A stretch of DNA of 64,000 nucleotides from Oxalobacteraceae bacterium (GCA_027490725.1 JAIXXN010000059.1:1-64000), one strand, 5' to 3'; numbered from the stretch's first letter, positions 52,082-60,094 are shown. Numbers and translations: made by a program. Notes: a model not told the origin generated them from the letters alone.

Positions 52082-52831
52082 ATGGCTATCCCCCGCACCC
52101 TGCTTGGCGCCGACGATCCCGGTAGGCCTGCTCTGCCGCAGAATCGTCTGCTTGCCAGTCTGCCCGAATCAGAGCGCCGCAGTCTGCTGGCCAGTTGTTC
52201 CATGCGACGCGTGGAGGCGGCCGAAGTATTGGTCGAGCCCGGTCAGACGATGGCACAGATTTACTTCCCGCTCGATACGCTGGTGTCCCTGCTGGCGGTG
52301 GCGGAAGGACGGATGACGCTGGAGGTGATGCTGGTTGGGCAGGAAGGGATGGTGGGCGCCTCGGCCGCCTTGAACGCGCGGCCAGCGCAATGTCGCGCGG
52401 TGGTGCAGCGTGCGGGCAGGCTGGCCTGTCTCGATGCGCAGCAGTTCCGGCGCGCGGTCGCGTGTATGCCCGCCTTACAGCGGCTGGTGCAGCGTTACAC
52501 GGATATCTTACTGGCGCAAGCACTGCAGATCGCCATGTGCAGCCGGTTTCACATACTGGAGGCGCGGCTGGCGCGTTCCTTACTGATTACCCGTGAACGC
52601 TTGCAGCTGGAAAAATTCCATCTAACGCATGAGTTTCTGGGCCAGATACTGGGCGTTAGACGGGTCGGTGTCACCAAGGCTGCCACGGCTTTGCAGCACC
52701 AGCAGCTGATCTCCTATAGCCGTGGCAATATCCAGATGCTCGATACGGCAGGACTGGCCGCCGTTGCCTGTTCCTGCTACCCGCTGGTGAAGGAAGACGG
52801 CGCACTAGGCATCGGACAGGTGTTTCACTGA
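52082..52831 (+). CDS. Crp/Fnr-family transcriptional regulator
   Basis: 249 residues from ATG 52082. The N-terminal cyclic-nucleotide-binding-like barrel (VLVEPGQTMAQIYFPLDTLVSLL, cited in part) lacks the cAMP-pocket residues and the FNR iron-sulfur cysteines, so the signal is unknown. The C-terminal winged helix reads LTHEFLGQILGVRRVGVTKA, then YSRGNIQMLDTAGL and a CSCY tail, typical of a large uncharacterised betaproteobacterial subgroup. The operator-like palindrome directly upstream and its recurrence around the island make it the likely master regulator. Confidence 0.9.
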   Translation: MAIPRTLLGADDPGRPALPQNRLLASLPESERRSLLASCSMRRVEAAEVLVEPGQTMAQIYFPLDTLVSLLAVAEGRMTLEVMLVGQEGMVGASAALNARPAQCRAVVQRAGRLACLDAQQFRRAVACMPALQRLVQRYTDILLAQALQIAMCSRFHILEARLARSLLITRERLQLEKFHLTHEFLGQILGVRRVGVTKAATALQHQQLISYSRGNIQMLDTAGLAAVACSCYPLVKEDGALGIGQVFH

Positions 52832-52853
52832 CCGGCCGGGCACTCCGGGGGAT

Positions 52854-52964
52854 TTAGCGGGGCGGCTTGCTGACCTGATTGCCGATCACGCCACCGACGG
52901 CAGCGCCACCGATAGTGCCGGCGGTACTGCCACCCGTCAGCTTGGAAACCATGGTCACGCGCAT
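52854..52964 (-). CDS. 36-residue glycine-zipper micro-ORF
   Basis: Starts at ATG 52964 (ATG 52952 gives 32 residues). The sequence GSTAGTIGGAAVGGVIGNQV is one glycine-zipper hairpin half, like the repeats in the larger proteins here, but without signal peptide or C-terminal domain. It could be a true micropeptide or the remnant of a truncated gene. A palindrome of the regulon type lies 34 bases upstream, the same place as in front of other genes, which favours expression. Confidence 0.5.
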   Translation of the reverse strand: MRVTMVSKLTGGSTAGTIGGAAVGGVIGNQVSKPPR

Positions 52965-52998
52965 CAGACCATGCTAGGAGAATGCGCCAGCGCGCTCC

Positions 52999-53012
52999 GT
53001 TCGCTAGCGCAC
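52999..53012. promoter_or_regulatory. Site D: GTTCG-CTAG-CGCAC
   Basis: One mismatch to GTRCG-N4-CGYAC. It overlaps the stop codon of the AsmA-like gene and precedes the glycine-zipper micro-ORF. Confidence 0.5.
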
Positions 53013-55025
53013 CTTGTCCTGTCTATGCTGTTTGCCGCCATTGCCGGCTGCCAGCAGCGCTGCGCAATCGTTGCCTTCCGCGCCGCCGCTACTGATTAAG
53101 GGCAGCAGCGCCGCGACGGGCGCCACGCTGGCGAGTGCCAGTGCGCCACCGGCACGCAGTGCCAGCACGCCCTGGTCGACGCTGACGGCTGGCTGTTTGA
53201 AGCTGCCACGTAAATAGATCGGGGCGCGTAGCGAGAAAATGCGCAGGCCTTTCGATTGCGGGCGCAAGGTCAGGTTCAGCTGTTCATTGCGCAGATTGAC
53301 GCTGCCGCTGGCATCGATGCGCGCCTCGTTGGTGTCAGCCGCCCAGATGCGGGTCTGCAGCAGGCCTTGCGTCACGCTGAAGTCGCCTAGCATGCAATGC
53401 AGTTGCACGGGCTTATCGCCCACCAGTTTGGTTAGCACGACACTCCCCAGATTCAAGCCCATCTCTTCCAGCAGCAGCTTCGATACGCTGCCCTGCGTGA
53501 CCACGCTGCGCAGCGCGCCATCGGCGCTGCCCAGCAGCGTGGCGATCGAGTTGCCGCGCGCTTGCAGTGCCAGCTCGGCATTCAGTTCGCCCACGCTTGC
53601 CTGCATCGTGCTGAGGCGGGGGAAGAGCTGGTTTAGCCGCAGATGGCGGGCGTTTGCTTGCAGCGTAGCGGCAATCGTAGCGGGCAGTTGCTTGCCGCTG
53701 CCGTCTAACTGGAGCGTGGCCAGAAAACTGCCGCCAGCGATGTCGAATTGCAGGGGGGCTAACTGCAGCACGCCGTCGCGCAAGCGGATCAGGGTGTCGA
53801 GCCGCGCGATGGACAACCCGCCATCGCGGATGATGCGGGCGGCGCGGTAGCGCACTTCGGCGTCCAGCGCAGTCCAGCGCACTTGGTGAAACGCTTCGAC
53901 CGGCAGCACTTTATTGTCCGGCTGGTCAGGCGTCACGCCGCGCGCCTGTTTGCTGCGGTTGGAATCGGCACCGATCAGCGGCGCCAGATCGTTCAGACGC
54001 AGCAAACTGGACTGGATGGTGCCGGTCAGGCGCGGCCTTGGCAGCGCCGTGCCGTAACGGTAATCGAGTGAGCCGGCAAGGTCGGAATCGCCGACTCTGC
54101 CAGTGAAACGCTGGTACTGCCAATGGCTGGCCTGGCTGCCGAGTTCGCCATGCAGATGACCGGAGGTGGTGAAGGCTGGCGTTTCCGGCAACAGCACCCC
54201 CGTCAGACCGTATAGGCGGGCCATGCTGGGTCCGGACAGGGTCAGCTGCAGATCGAGACTGGTCAGGCTGGCCGGGCGCGTCAGCGTTCCGAGCAGAGCG
54301 ATCTGGCTGCCGCCGACAGCGAGTTGCGCTTGCAGTGGATAGGGCCGGGTTTGCTGTTGCAGGCCCAGCACGGCGCCGGCCTTGCCGCTGCCACGCACTG
54401 GCTGGCCGTTCCACTGGCCCTGTAATTCCCAGCCTATGCCGTAACGGGGATCAGCCTCCAGCGGATTCACACGGGCCATGATATCGATTTGTTGCACAGC
54501 ATCGCGCAACTGAATGTTTGCCGCACTCAGTTCCAGTGTGCGCAGCTCCAGTGTCCATGCGCCCGCTGCGCGGGCGGTCGCCACCTGCCAGTTACTGCTG
54601 CCATCGGCCTGGCGCAGTAGTTGCACTTGCGGCCCGGTAAAGCGCAGGAGCGGGATCGCCAGTCGGTGCTGTAGCAAGGGCAGTAGTTCCAGATCGACCA
54701 GTACGCGTTCGATACTGGCCAGTTCGCCCGCTGCGACCATGCCGGCCGGATTGCCAAGGTGAAGGTCGTGTGCCAGCAGACGCACTTGCGGCAGGTAGTC
54801 GCGCCAGCTGCGCTGCGCTGCAGTGCCGGCCGCGAGCGTCCAGCTCAGTGACAGATCGCCACGAATCGCAACCGGGCGCTGCAATGCCAGACTGAGTTTT
54901 TCATTGAGCCACGGACGGGCATGGTTCCAGTCCGCTCGTTGCAGCAACAGCGCGCTACCCAGCAGGAGTGCGCCCAACAGTCCGAGCACGCTAAGCGTGA
55001 TGGTTCTGGCACGGCCTGGCTGCAT
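53004..55025 (-). CDS. AsmA-family protein
   Basis: 673 residues from ATG 55025 with GAGGAG upstream. A membrane helix (ITLSVLGLLGALLLGSALLL) and the N-terminal AsmA signature (RPWLNEKLSLALQRPVAIRGDLSL, in part) are followed by the long beta-rich region; the C-terminal NLTLRPQSKGLRIFSLRAPIYL-type segment and the LALRAGGALALASVAPVAALLPLI helix-like end are AsmA-typical. AsmA proteins bridge the periplasm and affect outer-membrane lipid supply. Two palindromes (sites E and F) lie just upstream. Confidence 0.88.
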   Translation of the reverse strand: MQPGRARTITLSVLGLLGALLLGSALLLQRADWNHARPWLNEKLSLALQRPVAIRGDLSLSWTLAAGTAAQRSWRDYLPQVRLLAHDLHLGNPAGMVAAGELASIERVLVDLELLPLLQHRLAIPLLRFTGPQVQLLRQADGSSNWQVATARAAGAWTLELRTLELSAANIQLRDAVQQIDIMARVNPLEADPRYGIGWELQGQWNGQPVRGSGKAGAVLGLQQQTRPYPLQAQLAVGGSQIALLGTLTRPASLTSLDLQLTLSGPSMARLYGLTGVLLPETPAFTTSGHLHGELGSQASHWQYQRFTGRVGDSDLAGSLDYRYGTALPRPRLTGTIQSSLLRLNDLAPLIGADSNRSKQARGVTPDQPDNKVLPVEAFHQVRWTALDAEVRYRAARIIRDGGLSIARLDTLIRLRDGVLQLAPLQFDIAGGSFLATLQLDGSGKQLPATIAATLQANARHLRLNQLFPRLSTMQASVGELNAELALQARGNSIATLLGSADGALRSVVTQGSVSKLLLEEMGLNLGSVVLTKLVGDKPVQLHCMLGDFSVTQGLLQTRIWAADTNEARIDASGSVNLRNEQLNLTLRPQSKGLRIFSLRAPIYLRGSFKQPAVSVDQGVLALRAGGALALASVAPVAALLPLISSGGAEGNDCAALLAAGNGGKQHRQDKVR

Positions 55026-55049
55026 GATGACACTCCTCGACATTGGGTA

Positions 55050-55098
55050 GTGCGCTAGCTTAGTCCTTTACTTGCCGTGACGTCGTGTGTTGGCGCAC
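55050..55098. promoter_or_regulatory. Sites E and F upstream of the AsmA-like gene
   Basis: Site E (55050-55063, GTGCG-CTAG-CTTAG) keeps only the left half; site F (55085-55098, GTGTG-TTGG-CGCAC) has one mismatch. They lie 24 and 59 bases before the AsmA-like start. Confidence 0.45.
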
Positions 55099-55134
55099 GC
55101 TGCCCGGTCGTCTGTGCATCAGATCGGGAAGTAC

Positions 55135-55148
55135 GTGCGCCAGCGTAC
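55135..55148. promoter_or_regulatory. Site G: GTGCG-CCAG-CGTAC
   Basis: Exact match to GTRCG-N4-CGYAC, 61 bases before the ATG of the DUF4398 lipoprotein gene. Confidence 0.7.
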
Positions 55149-55209
55149 TGAAACACTTGCGTCTTGCGTCTATAACAAGCTATCGATGTGATTTTCAAGG
55201 AGAGTGAGT

Positions 55210-55257
55210 ATGAGACAAGCTATGAGACAAGCTATGAGACAAGCTATGAGACAAGCA
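55210..55257. repeat. (ATGAGACAAGCW)4 tandem repeat at the start codon
   Basis: Four adjacent 12-bp units, the last ending GCA, each beginning with ATG in the same frame. Only the first has the ribosome site at the best distance. Copy number sets signal-peptide n-region length. Confidence 0.95.
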
Positions 55258-55647
55258 ATCGTTAGTCTACCCCGCGATCGCGTGGTCTGGATGCCGGCAG
55301 TGCTGCTGGCGCTGATCGTGTCGGGCTGTGCCAGCGATAAAACCCCGGCAACTGCCAATGTCGCCGTTTCCCAGGCGGCGGTGGCGTCGGCAACCAGTGC
55401 TGGTGCGGCCACCGTCGCGCCCGATGAAATGCAGGCAGCCCGCGACAAAATGACGCGGGCGAATCAGGCGCTGGCAGAGCACGACTATCGCACGGCAACG
55501 GACTGGGCCAATCAGGCGGCCGCCGATGCCCAGCTGGCCCAGAGCAAGGCCAATTCGGCCAAGGCGGTCAGCGCTGCGGAAGAGCTGCAGAAAAGCATAC
55601 AGGCATTGCGCGAAGAACTGGCGCGTTCGCCATCGACCAGCAAGTAA
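55210..55647 (+). CDS. DUF4398-type lipoprotein with repeated start codons
   Basis: 145 residues from ATG 55210 (AAGGAGAG upstream). The n-region of the signal peptide is MRQA repeated four times, each unit supplying a further in-frame ATG; then VWMPAVLLALIVSGC with the lipobox cysteine. The mature part is a helical DUF4398 region (MTRANQALAEHDYRTATDWANQAAADAQLA). Such proteins precede OmpA-like lipoproteins, as here (12 bases to the next gene). Role: probably an outer-membrane stress lipoprotein. Confidence 0.85.
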   Translation: MRQAMRQAMRQAMRQAIVSLPRDRVVWMPAVLLALIVSGCASDKTPATANVAVSQAAVASATSAGAATVAPDEMQAARDKMTRANQALAEHDYRTATDWANQAAADAQLAQSKANSAKAVSAAEELQKSIQALREELARSPSTSK

Positions 55648-55659
55648 TAGGAGAATGTA

Positions 55660-56589
55660 ATGACGATTCATGATATCAAGAAGCTGCGCGTACTGCCTGC
55701 GGCGTTGTTGCTGAGCTTACTGGTGGTGGGCTGCAGCTCGGTGCCCGTCAGTACCAGTCAGCTGGACCGTGCCCGTGGCGATTATGTGGCCGCGCAGAAT
55801 GATCCGGGCGTCGCCAGTTCGGCGCCGCTGGAGTGGCGTGCCGCCGGTGAAGCATTGGATCGCGCCAACAACGCGGCCAGCCGGCGCGAAGCTAGCGAAG
55901 CAATTGATCAGCTCGCTTATCTGGCGCAGCAAAAAATTGCGACGGCGCAGGAAGTGGCGCGCCAGAAGCAGGCCGAAGCCAGTGTGGCGCAGGCCGGGCA
56001 ACAGCGCGATGCGATGCGTCTGCAACAGCGCACGGCGGAGGCGGATCAGGCGCGTAGCGCTGCCGATCGCGCCCGTAGTGCTGCCGAACAGGCCCGCAAT
56101 GCGGCGGAACAGGCCCGGGCGCAGGCAGCAGCTGCCACCGGCAGTGCGCGCGAGACCGAAGCCCGTAATGCCGCGCTTCAGCAGCAATTGACGGATCTGC
56201 AGGCTAAGCAGACCGAGCGCGGCATTGTGATCACACTCAATGATGTGTTATTCCAGATCGATCGCGCCGAGCTCAGTACGGACGGCATGCGTACCGCGCA
56301 AAAGCTGGCTGATGTGCTGACCCAGGCGCCGCAAAGCGTGGTGCTGATCGAAGGCTTTACCGATAGTACCGGTTCGGCCGACCATAATCTGCAACTGTCG
56401 CAGCGCCGTGCAGATGCCGTACGCGCAGCGCTGGTGGGACTGGGTGTGCCACAGGAGAAGGTCACCACGCGTGGTTATGGCGAGGCGTATCCGGTGGCCA
56501 GTAATACCGATGCAACGAGCCGCCAGTTGAACCGTCGGGTGGAAATTGTCATGTCGCAAAATGGCGTACCAATTGCCAGTCGGCGCTAA
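55660..56589 (+). CDS. OmpA-family lipoprotein with DUF4398 N-terminus
   Basis: 309 residues. Lipobox LLLSLLVVGC; residues 30-110 form a DUF4398-like helical region (GEALDRANNAASRREASEAIDQLA, in part); a coiled coil of AARSAAEQARNAAEQ type follows; the C-terminus is an OmpA peptidoglycan-binding domain (VLFQIDRAELSTDG, EGFTDSTGSADHNLQLSQRRADAV in part). It should tie the outer membrane to the wall. It begins 12 bases after the DUF4398 lipoprotein, so both are one transcript, probably controlled by site G. Confidence 0.92.
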   Translation: MTIHDIKKLRVLPAALLLSLLVVGCSSVPVSTSQLDRARGDYVAAQNDPGVASSAPLEWRAAGEALDRANNAASRREASEAIDQLAYLAQQKIATAQEVARQKQAEASVAQAGQQRDAMRLQQRTAEADQARSAADRARSAAEQARNAAEQARAQAAAATGSARETEARNAALQQQLTDLQAKQTERGIVITLNDVLFQIDRAELSTDGMRTAQKLADVLTQAPQSVVLIEGFTDSTGSADHNLQLSQRRADAVRAALVGLGVPQEKVTTRGYGEAYPVASNTDATSRQLNRRVEIVMSQNGVPIASRR

Positions 56590-56606
56590 GCAAGGGAGGG
56601 TGCATC

Positions 56607-57143
56607 ATGAATGAAAATACCGGATCCCACGCCGGCGGTATCGATGTCAACGCGATACGCGCGGCGGCACGCAATTTGAAAGACGGCGCCGTGACGGTGG
56701 GCTATCAGGGCGATCGTGCGGCCGTGTTAGCGATGCTCAACGATGCGCTGGCTACCGAACTGGTGTGCATACTGCGCTATAAACGCCATTACTACACCGT
56801 CACGGGGCGCGAGCATGCGCCCATCAAGGCCGAGTTTCTCGAACATGCGCTGCAGGAGCAGGAACATGCCGACTGGCTGGCGGAGCGCATCGTCCAGCTC
56901 AATGGTCAACCCGATTTCAATCCGGCAACATTGCTCGCACGTAGTCATGCCGAGTATGATGTCTGTGAGGATGTGCAATCGATGGTGCAAGCCAATCTGA
57001 TCGCCGAGCGGGTAGCGATAGAGTCCTACCGGCAGATGGTGGAGCAGATCGGTGAGAGCGATCCCACGACGCGGCATTTGCTGATCAAGATTATGGCCGT
57101 CGAGGAGGAGCACGCTGACGATATGCGTGACCTGCTGGAATAA
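56607..57143 (+). CDS. Ferritin-like (bacterioferritin-type) protein
   Basis: 178 residues, mostly a four-helix bundle. Di-iron ligands: DALATELVCILRYKRHY, LEHALQEQEHADWLAERI (EHAD) and the C-terminal IMAVEEEHADDMRDLLE. Length and motifs match the short bacterioferritin/DUF892-like family that detoxifies iron or peroxide during stress. It lies 17 bases after the OmpA-like gene, so it is likely in the same operon. No haem-binding methionine is apparent. Confidence 0.86.
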   Translation: MNENTGSHAGGIDVNAIRAAARNLKDGAVTVGYQGDRAAVLAMLNDALATELVCILRYKRHYYTVTGREHAPIKAEFLEHALQEQEHADWLAERIVQLNGQPDFNPATLLARSHAEYDVCEDVQSMVQANLIAERVAIESYRQMVEQIGESDPTTRHLLIKIMAVEEEHADDMRDLLE

Positions 57144-57204
57144 TGCAAAATTGGTATTTTGCTGTACAGTGAAGTCTTCATACTACCGGAACAGGAGCTT
57201 AATC

Positions 57205-57507
57205 ATGCTGGAACAAAACATCAGTACCGTGAACAACGATGTGAAAACGCTGGTCAAAGATGCACAGGCATTGTTCACCGCCGCCACGGCGCTGACGGGC
57301 GAAAAAGCCGACGAACTGCGCGGTCGCGGCATGCGTGCACTCGATTCGGCGCTGGCCAAAGCACAGGAAGCGCAGCAGAGCGCCATTGCTGCCGGCAAGG
57401 AAGCGGCCAAGCACGCCGATGAATACGTCAAGGAAAACCCATGGCGTTCGATCGCTGCCGCAGCCGGTATCGGTCTGCTGATCGGCGTAATCATCGGCCG
57501 TAAGTAA
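57205..57507 (+). CDS. DUF883 (ElaB/YqjD-type) membrane protein
   Basis: 100 residues from ATG 57205 with CAGGAG upstream. A helical part with many Ala/Lys (VNNDVKTLVKDAQALFTAAT) precedes a C-terminal tail anchor NPWRSIAAAAGIGLLIGVII, the standard DUF883 pattern. YqjD in E. coli binds ribosomes at the membrane in stationary phase and ElaB protects against stress. It is first of a DUF883-YqjE-YqjK-like gene triplet that ends at a terminator. Confidence 0.9.
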   Translation: MLEQNISTVNNDVKTLVKDAQALFTAATALTGEKADELRGRGMRALDSALAKAQEAQQSAIAAGKEAAKHADEYVKENPWRSIAAAAGIGLLIGVIIGRK

Positions 57508-57513
57508 GCCATC

Positions 57514-57894
57514 GTGACCGAGTCCTCTCAACGCCCGCCAGGCCTGATCGCTTCGCTGGGTAATGTGGCCCGCAATAGCCTCGGGCTGCTTCTGACGCGA
57601 CTGGAACTGGCCGCACTGGAGCTGTCCGAGGTGCGCAATCACTTGCTCATGTTGGTGCTGGTGTTTGCGCTGGCGGTGGTGGCGGGCTGTTTTGCGCTGG
57701 CCTATGCCACCGTGACCATCGTGTATCTGGCGTGGAACGTGCTGGGCTGGCTGATTCTGCCGCTGATGACGGGCGTGTTTCTGGTGCTGGCGCTGGGGCT
57801 GATGTTGTATGCGCGACGTCTGATCCGTAGCGGCAAGCTGTCTTTGCCGGCGACCATGGCGGAGCTGAAATCAGACCGTGAGATGCTGCTGTGA
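57514..57894 (+). CDS. YqjE-type (phage holin superfamily III) membrane protein
   Basis: 126 residues from GTG 57514, six bases after the DUF883 stop. Helical N-terminus, then two or three membrane segments (LVLVFALAVVAGCFALAYATV and WLILPLMTGVFLVLALGLML) and a basic end. The family is DUF1469/YqjE; the holin name reflects distant similarity, not phage origin. It is the second gene of the triplet. Confidence 0.85.
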   Translation: MTESSQRPPGLIASLGNVARNSLGLLLTRLELAALELSEVRNHLLMLVLVFALAVVAGCFALAYATVTIVYLAWNVLGWLILPLMTGVFLVLALGLMLYARRLIRSGKLSLPATMAELKSDREMLL

Positions 57895-57905
57895 GGGGAG
57901 AGGCG

Positions 57906-58277
57906 ATGAGCAAGGAAGCGCAAGCTGCCGCTCTGGCAGCGGACAAGCAGCGTTTGATCCGCGAAGGCGAGTTGTACCGGATCAAAGTGGTCCATGCCAA
58001 GGCGCTGGTCGGCAATGCCCTGCAACCCGATGCACTGGTGCAGGGCGCTGTCGAGCATGTGGTCGGTCTGGCGCAATCGCGTCTGGGCGGACTGCTGCAA
58101 CCGGGTGGCTTGCAAGGCCTGGATGTGAAATGGCTGATGCCGTATGCACTCACCGTTGGCTCCTACGTGATGCGCAAGCGTTTGCTCAAGCCGGCGCTCG
58201 TGCTGACGCTGGCAGCCGGTCTGGCCGCTGCATGGGTACGGCGGCGCCGAACGGGCACGCCGACCGATCAGGAATAG
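57906..58277 (+). CDS. Hypothetical basic protein, third gene of the DUF883 operon
   Basis: 123 residues from ATG 57906 (GGGGAGAGG upstream; GTG 57891 would overlap the previous stop). An N-terminal helical region (KQRLIREGELYRIKVVHAK) and a membrane helix at about residues 90-112 (VLTLAAGLAAAWVRRRR). Position corresponds to yqjK, but similarity is not evident. Probably a small inner-membrane protein expressed with its neighbours. Confidence 0.75.
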   Translation: MSKEAQAAALAADKQRLIREGELYRIKVVHAKALVGNALQPDALVQGAVEHVVGLAQSRLGGLLQPGGLQGLDVKWLMPYALTVGSYVMRKRLLKPALVLTLAAGLAAAWVRRRRTGTPTDQE

Positions 58278-58282
58278 AATTC

Positions 58283-58307
58283 AAACGCCGCTTTTGCGGC
58301 GTTTTTT
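58283..58307 (+). terminator. Terminator of the DUF883 operon
   Basis: Nine-bp stem AAACGCCGC / GCGGCGTTT around TTTT, with a T tail. Directly follows the third gene and precedes the patatin gene. Confidence 0.9.
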
Positions 58308-58322
58308 CGTTGGAGTATGCAG

Positions 58323-59468
58323 ATGAGTAAAACGGACAATCCCTTAAATCCTGCGCGCATGCGGGTGGTGCTGGTGTTGCAGGGCGGCGGTGCTCTGGGG
58401 GCGTATCAGGCCGGCGTGTTTCAGGCCATGCACGAGCATGCCCTGGCACCGGACTGGATTGTCGGCACCTCGATCGGTGCCATCAATGCAGCGATTCTGG
58501 CGGGTAATCCACACGAAACCCGGCTGTCACGGCTCAGGGAATTCTGGGAGGGGGTGGCGCACCGCGATAGCTACGATATGCGCCGCGTTTCCGATCAGCA
58601 GCGTCGCTCGAATGTCCTGCTGCAAACCTGGGATACGCTGTTGCGCGGTGTGCCGGGGTTCTTCCGGCCACGCGGGCTCAGCATGTTCCCGCTGGGAGCG
58701 GCCGTGGCGCCCGAGCAGGCCAGTTTTTATGACACCAGCGAACTCGGCACAACGCTGAATCGCCTGATTGACTGGGATTATCTGAACCAGCCGGGCGGTA
58801 TGCGCCTAACCGTGAATGCGCTCAAGGTCACCTGCGGTACTTTGCGCAGTTTCGATAACCGCCAGCTCACCATTAATGCCGATCACATCCGTGCCAGCGG
58901 CGCTTTGCCGCCGGGCTTTCCCGCGGTGCGCGTTGATGGCGAGCTGTACTGGGATGGTGGTCTGTATTCGAACACCCCTCTGGAAACTGTGCTCGATGAT
59001 GGTAGCAACGTCGATACCCTGTGCTTCATGGTCGATCTGTGGAGTGCCGACGGGCACGAACCGACCACGCTCGATGAAGTCCAGACACGCCAGAAAGATG
59101 TCACGTTTGCCTCGCGTTCCAAGCGCCATCTCGATGATTACGTGAAACGTCACCAGTTGCTGCAGAAAATACGTGATCTGTATCAAGCCTTGCCCACCCA
59201 TGCGCAAAGTGCACAAGGTGCCCGCGATCTGGAAGCGCTCGGTTGCGGCAGCACCTTGCATGTGGTGCGTCTGCCGTATGCGGGACGCGACTGGAATATG
59301 GCCGCCAAAGACATTAATTTTTCGCGCGGCTCGATCGACTGGCGCTGGGATCAGGGTTATCAGGATGGCTTGCGGGCCATACAGGCGGCCGGCTGGCTTG
59401 GTCAGGTCAGCGAGGATACGCCGCTGGTGGTGCATGAGTTGCCGCCCATCAGCGTTCGGGCTGCCTAG
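58323..59468 (+). CDS. Patatin-like phospholipase
   Basis: 381 residues from ATG 58323 (GTTGGAG seven bases upstream; ATG 58317 is too close). Oxyanion hole VLQGGGALGAYQAGV, nucleophile WIVGTSIGAINAAIL with the GxSxG serine, and the catalytic Asp in YWDGGLYSNTPLE. A cytoplasmic or membrane-associated serine acyl hydrolase acting on membrane lipids. The C-terminal half (TFASRSKRHLDDYVKRHQLL in part) is the bacterial DUF3734-like extension. It has no signal peptide. Confidence 0.92.
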   Translation: MSKTDNPLNPARMRVVLVLQGGGALGAYQAGVFQAMHEHALAPDWIVGTSIGAINAAILAGNPHETRLSRLREFWEGVAHRDSYDMRRVSDQQRRSNVLLQTWDTLLRGVPGFFRPRGLSMFPLGAAVAPEQASFYDTSELGTTLNRLIDWDYLNQPGGMRLTVNALKVTCGTLRSFDNRQLTINADHIRASGALPPGFPAVRVDGELYWDGGLYSNTPLETVLDDGSNVDTLCFMVDLWSADGHEPTTLDEVQTRQKDVTFASRSKRHLDDYVKRHQLLQKIRDLYQALPTHAQSAQGARDLEALGCGSTLHVVRLPYAGRDWNMAAKDINFSRGSIDWRWDQGYQDGLRAIQAAGWLGQVSEDTPLVVHELPPISVRAA

Positions 59469-59515
59469 TCGCTACGGATAGCCACTTCGACGCACGGGCG
59501 CCGTTCGCAGACGGT

Positions 59516-59986
59516 CTAGTTACGATACAGGCGGCCATCCACCAGTCGTACCCGGTTGCCGACGCGTAGCTTGTCAACACTATCCTGATGGACGATGCGG
59601 TAGTCCCCGTTATCCATGCGCACGCTGATCTGGTATTGCTGACGCGCGCCCTGATTGCGTCCGCTCTCGACATTGTTGCCCACGACGGCGCCGCCCACCG
59701 CTCCGGCCACGGTGGCGGCCGTGCGGCCACCGCCTGAACCGATCTGATTGCCTAGTAGTGCACCAATGACACCACCGGCGACGGCACCTGCGCCACTGTT
59801 GCCGCTCTCGACGGTCACAACTTTGATGGCGTCAATGGTGCCAAAGCTGGCGGCATCGGAGGGGTTGGCATAGTAGCCTTGCTGTGTGGCTGGCTGATGC
59901 GTGGCGCAAGCACTGAGCAAAGCGGCGCCTGCGAGCAGGGCAGAGAGTGTACGGGTGAGTGTCCGGGTGAGTGTGCGGGTGCGCAT
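59516..59986 (-). CDS. Glycine-zipper 2TM lipoprotein (SlyB/PcP-like)
   Basis: 156 residues from ATG 59986. Signal peptide with n-region MRTRTLTRTLTRTLSA and lipobox AALLSAC. The mature part has the glycine-zipper hairpin (AVAGGVIGALLGNQIGSGGG and VAGAVGGAVVGNNVESG) and a C-terminal ISVRMDNGDYRIVHQ domain like that of the other glycine-zipper protein here. Divergent from the BON gene with perfect site H between. Likely an outer-membrane stress lipoprotein. Confidence 0.9.
   Translation of the reverse strand: MRTRTLTRTLTRTLSALLAGAALLSACATHQPATQQGYYANPSDAASFGTIDAIKVVTVESGNSGAGAVAGGVIGALLGNQIGSGGGRTAATVAGAVGGAVVGNNVESGRNQGARQQYQISVRMDNGDYRIVHQDSVDKLRVGNRVRLVDGRLYRN
59944..59978. repeat. 12-bp repeat in the signal peptide of the glycine-zipper lipoprotein
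   Basis: Three units of ACACTCACCCGN on the minus strand (the last diverging after ACACTC) code the Thr-Leu-Thr-Arg repeats of the n-region. Confidence 0.85.
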
Positions 59987-60080
59987 GCTGGTTCTCCTAT
60001 TTGATGAGGTTCCCAGCGTAATGGTGGCCGCATGGATAGTCTGTGCGTTGCAACACCGTGGCAGGGGATTTGCCTCCTGC

Positions 60081-60094
60081 GTACGCTAGCGTAC
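60081..60094. promoter_or_regulatory. Site H: GTACGCTAGCGTAC
   Basis: Perfect palindrome, identical to site B, in the 221-base divergent gap: 94 bases from the glycine-zipper lipoprotein start and 113 from the BON gene start. Confidence 0.75.

Noticed and set aside
57514..57894. Phage holin as sign of a prophage
   Set aside because: It belongs to the chromosomal DUF883-YqjE set and no other phage gene is near.
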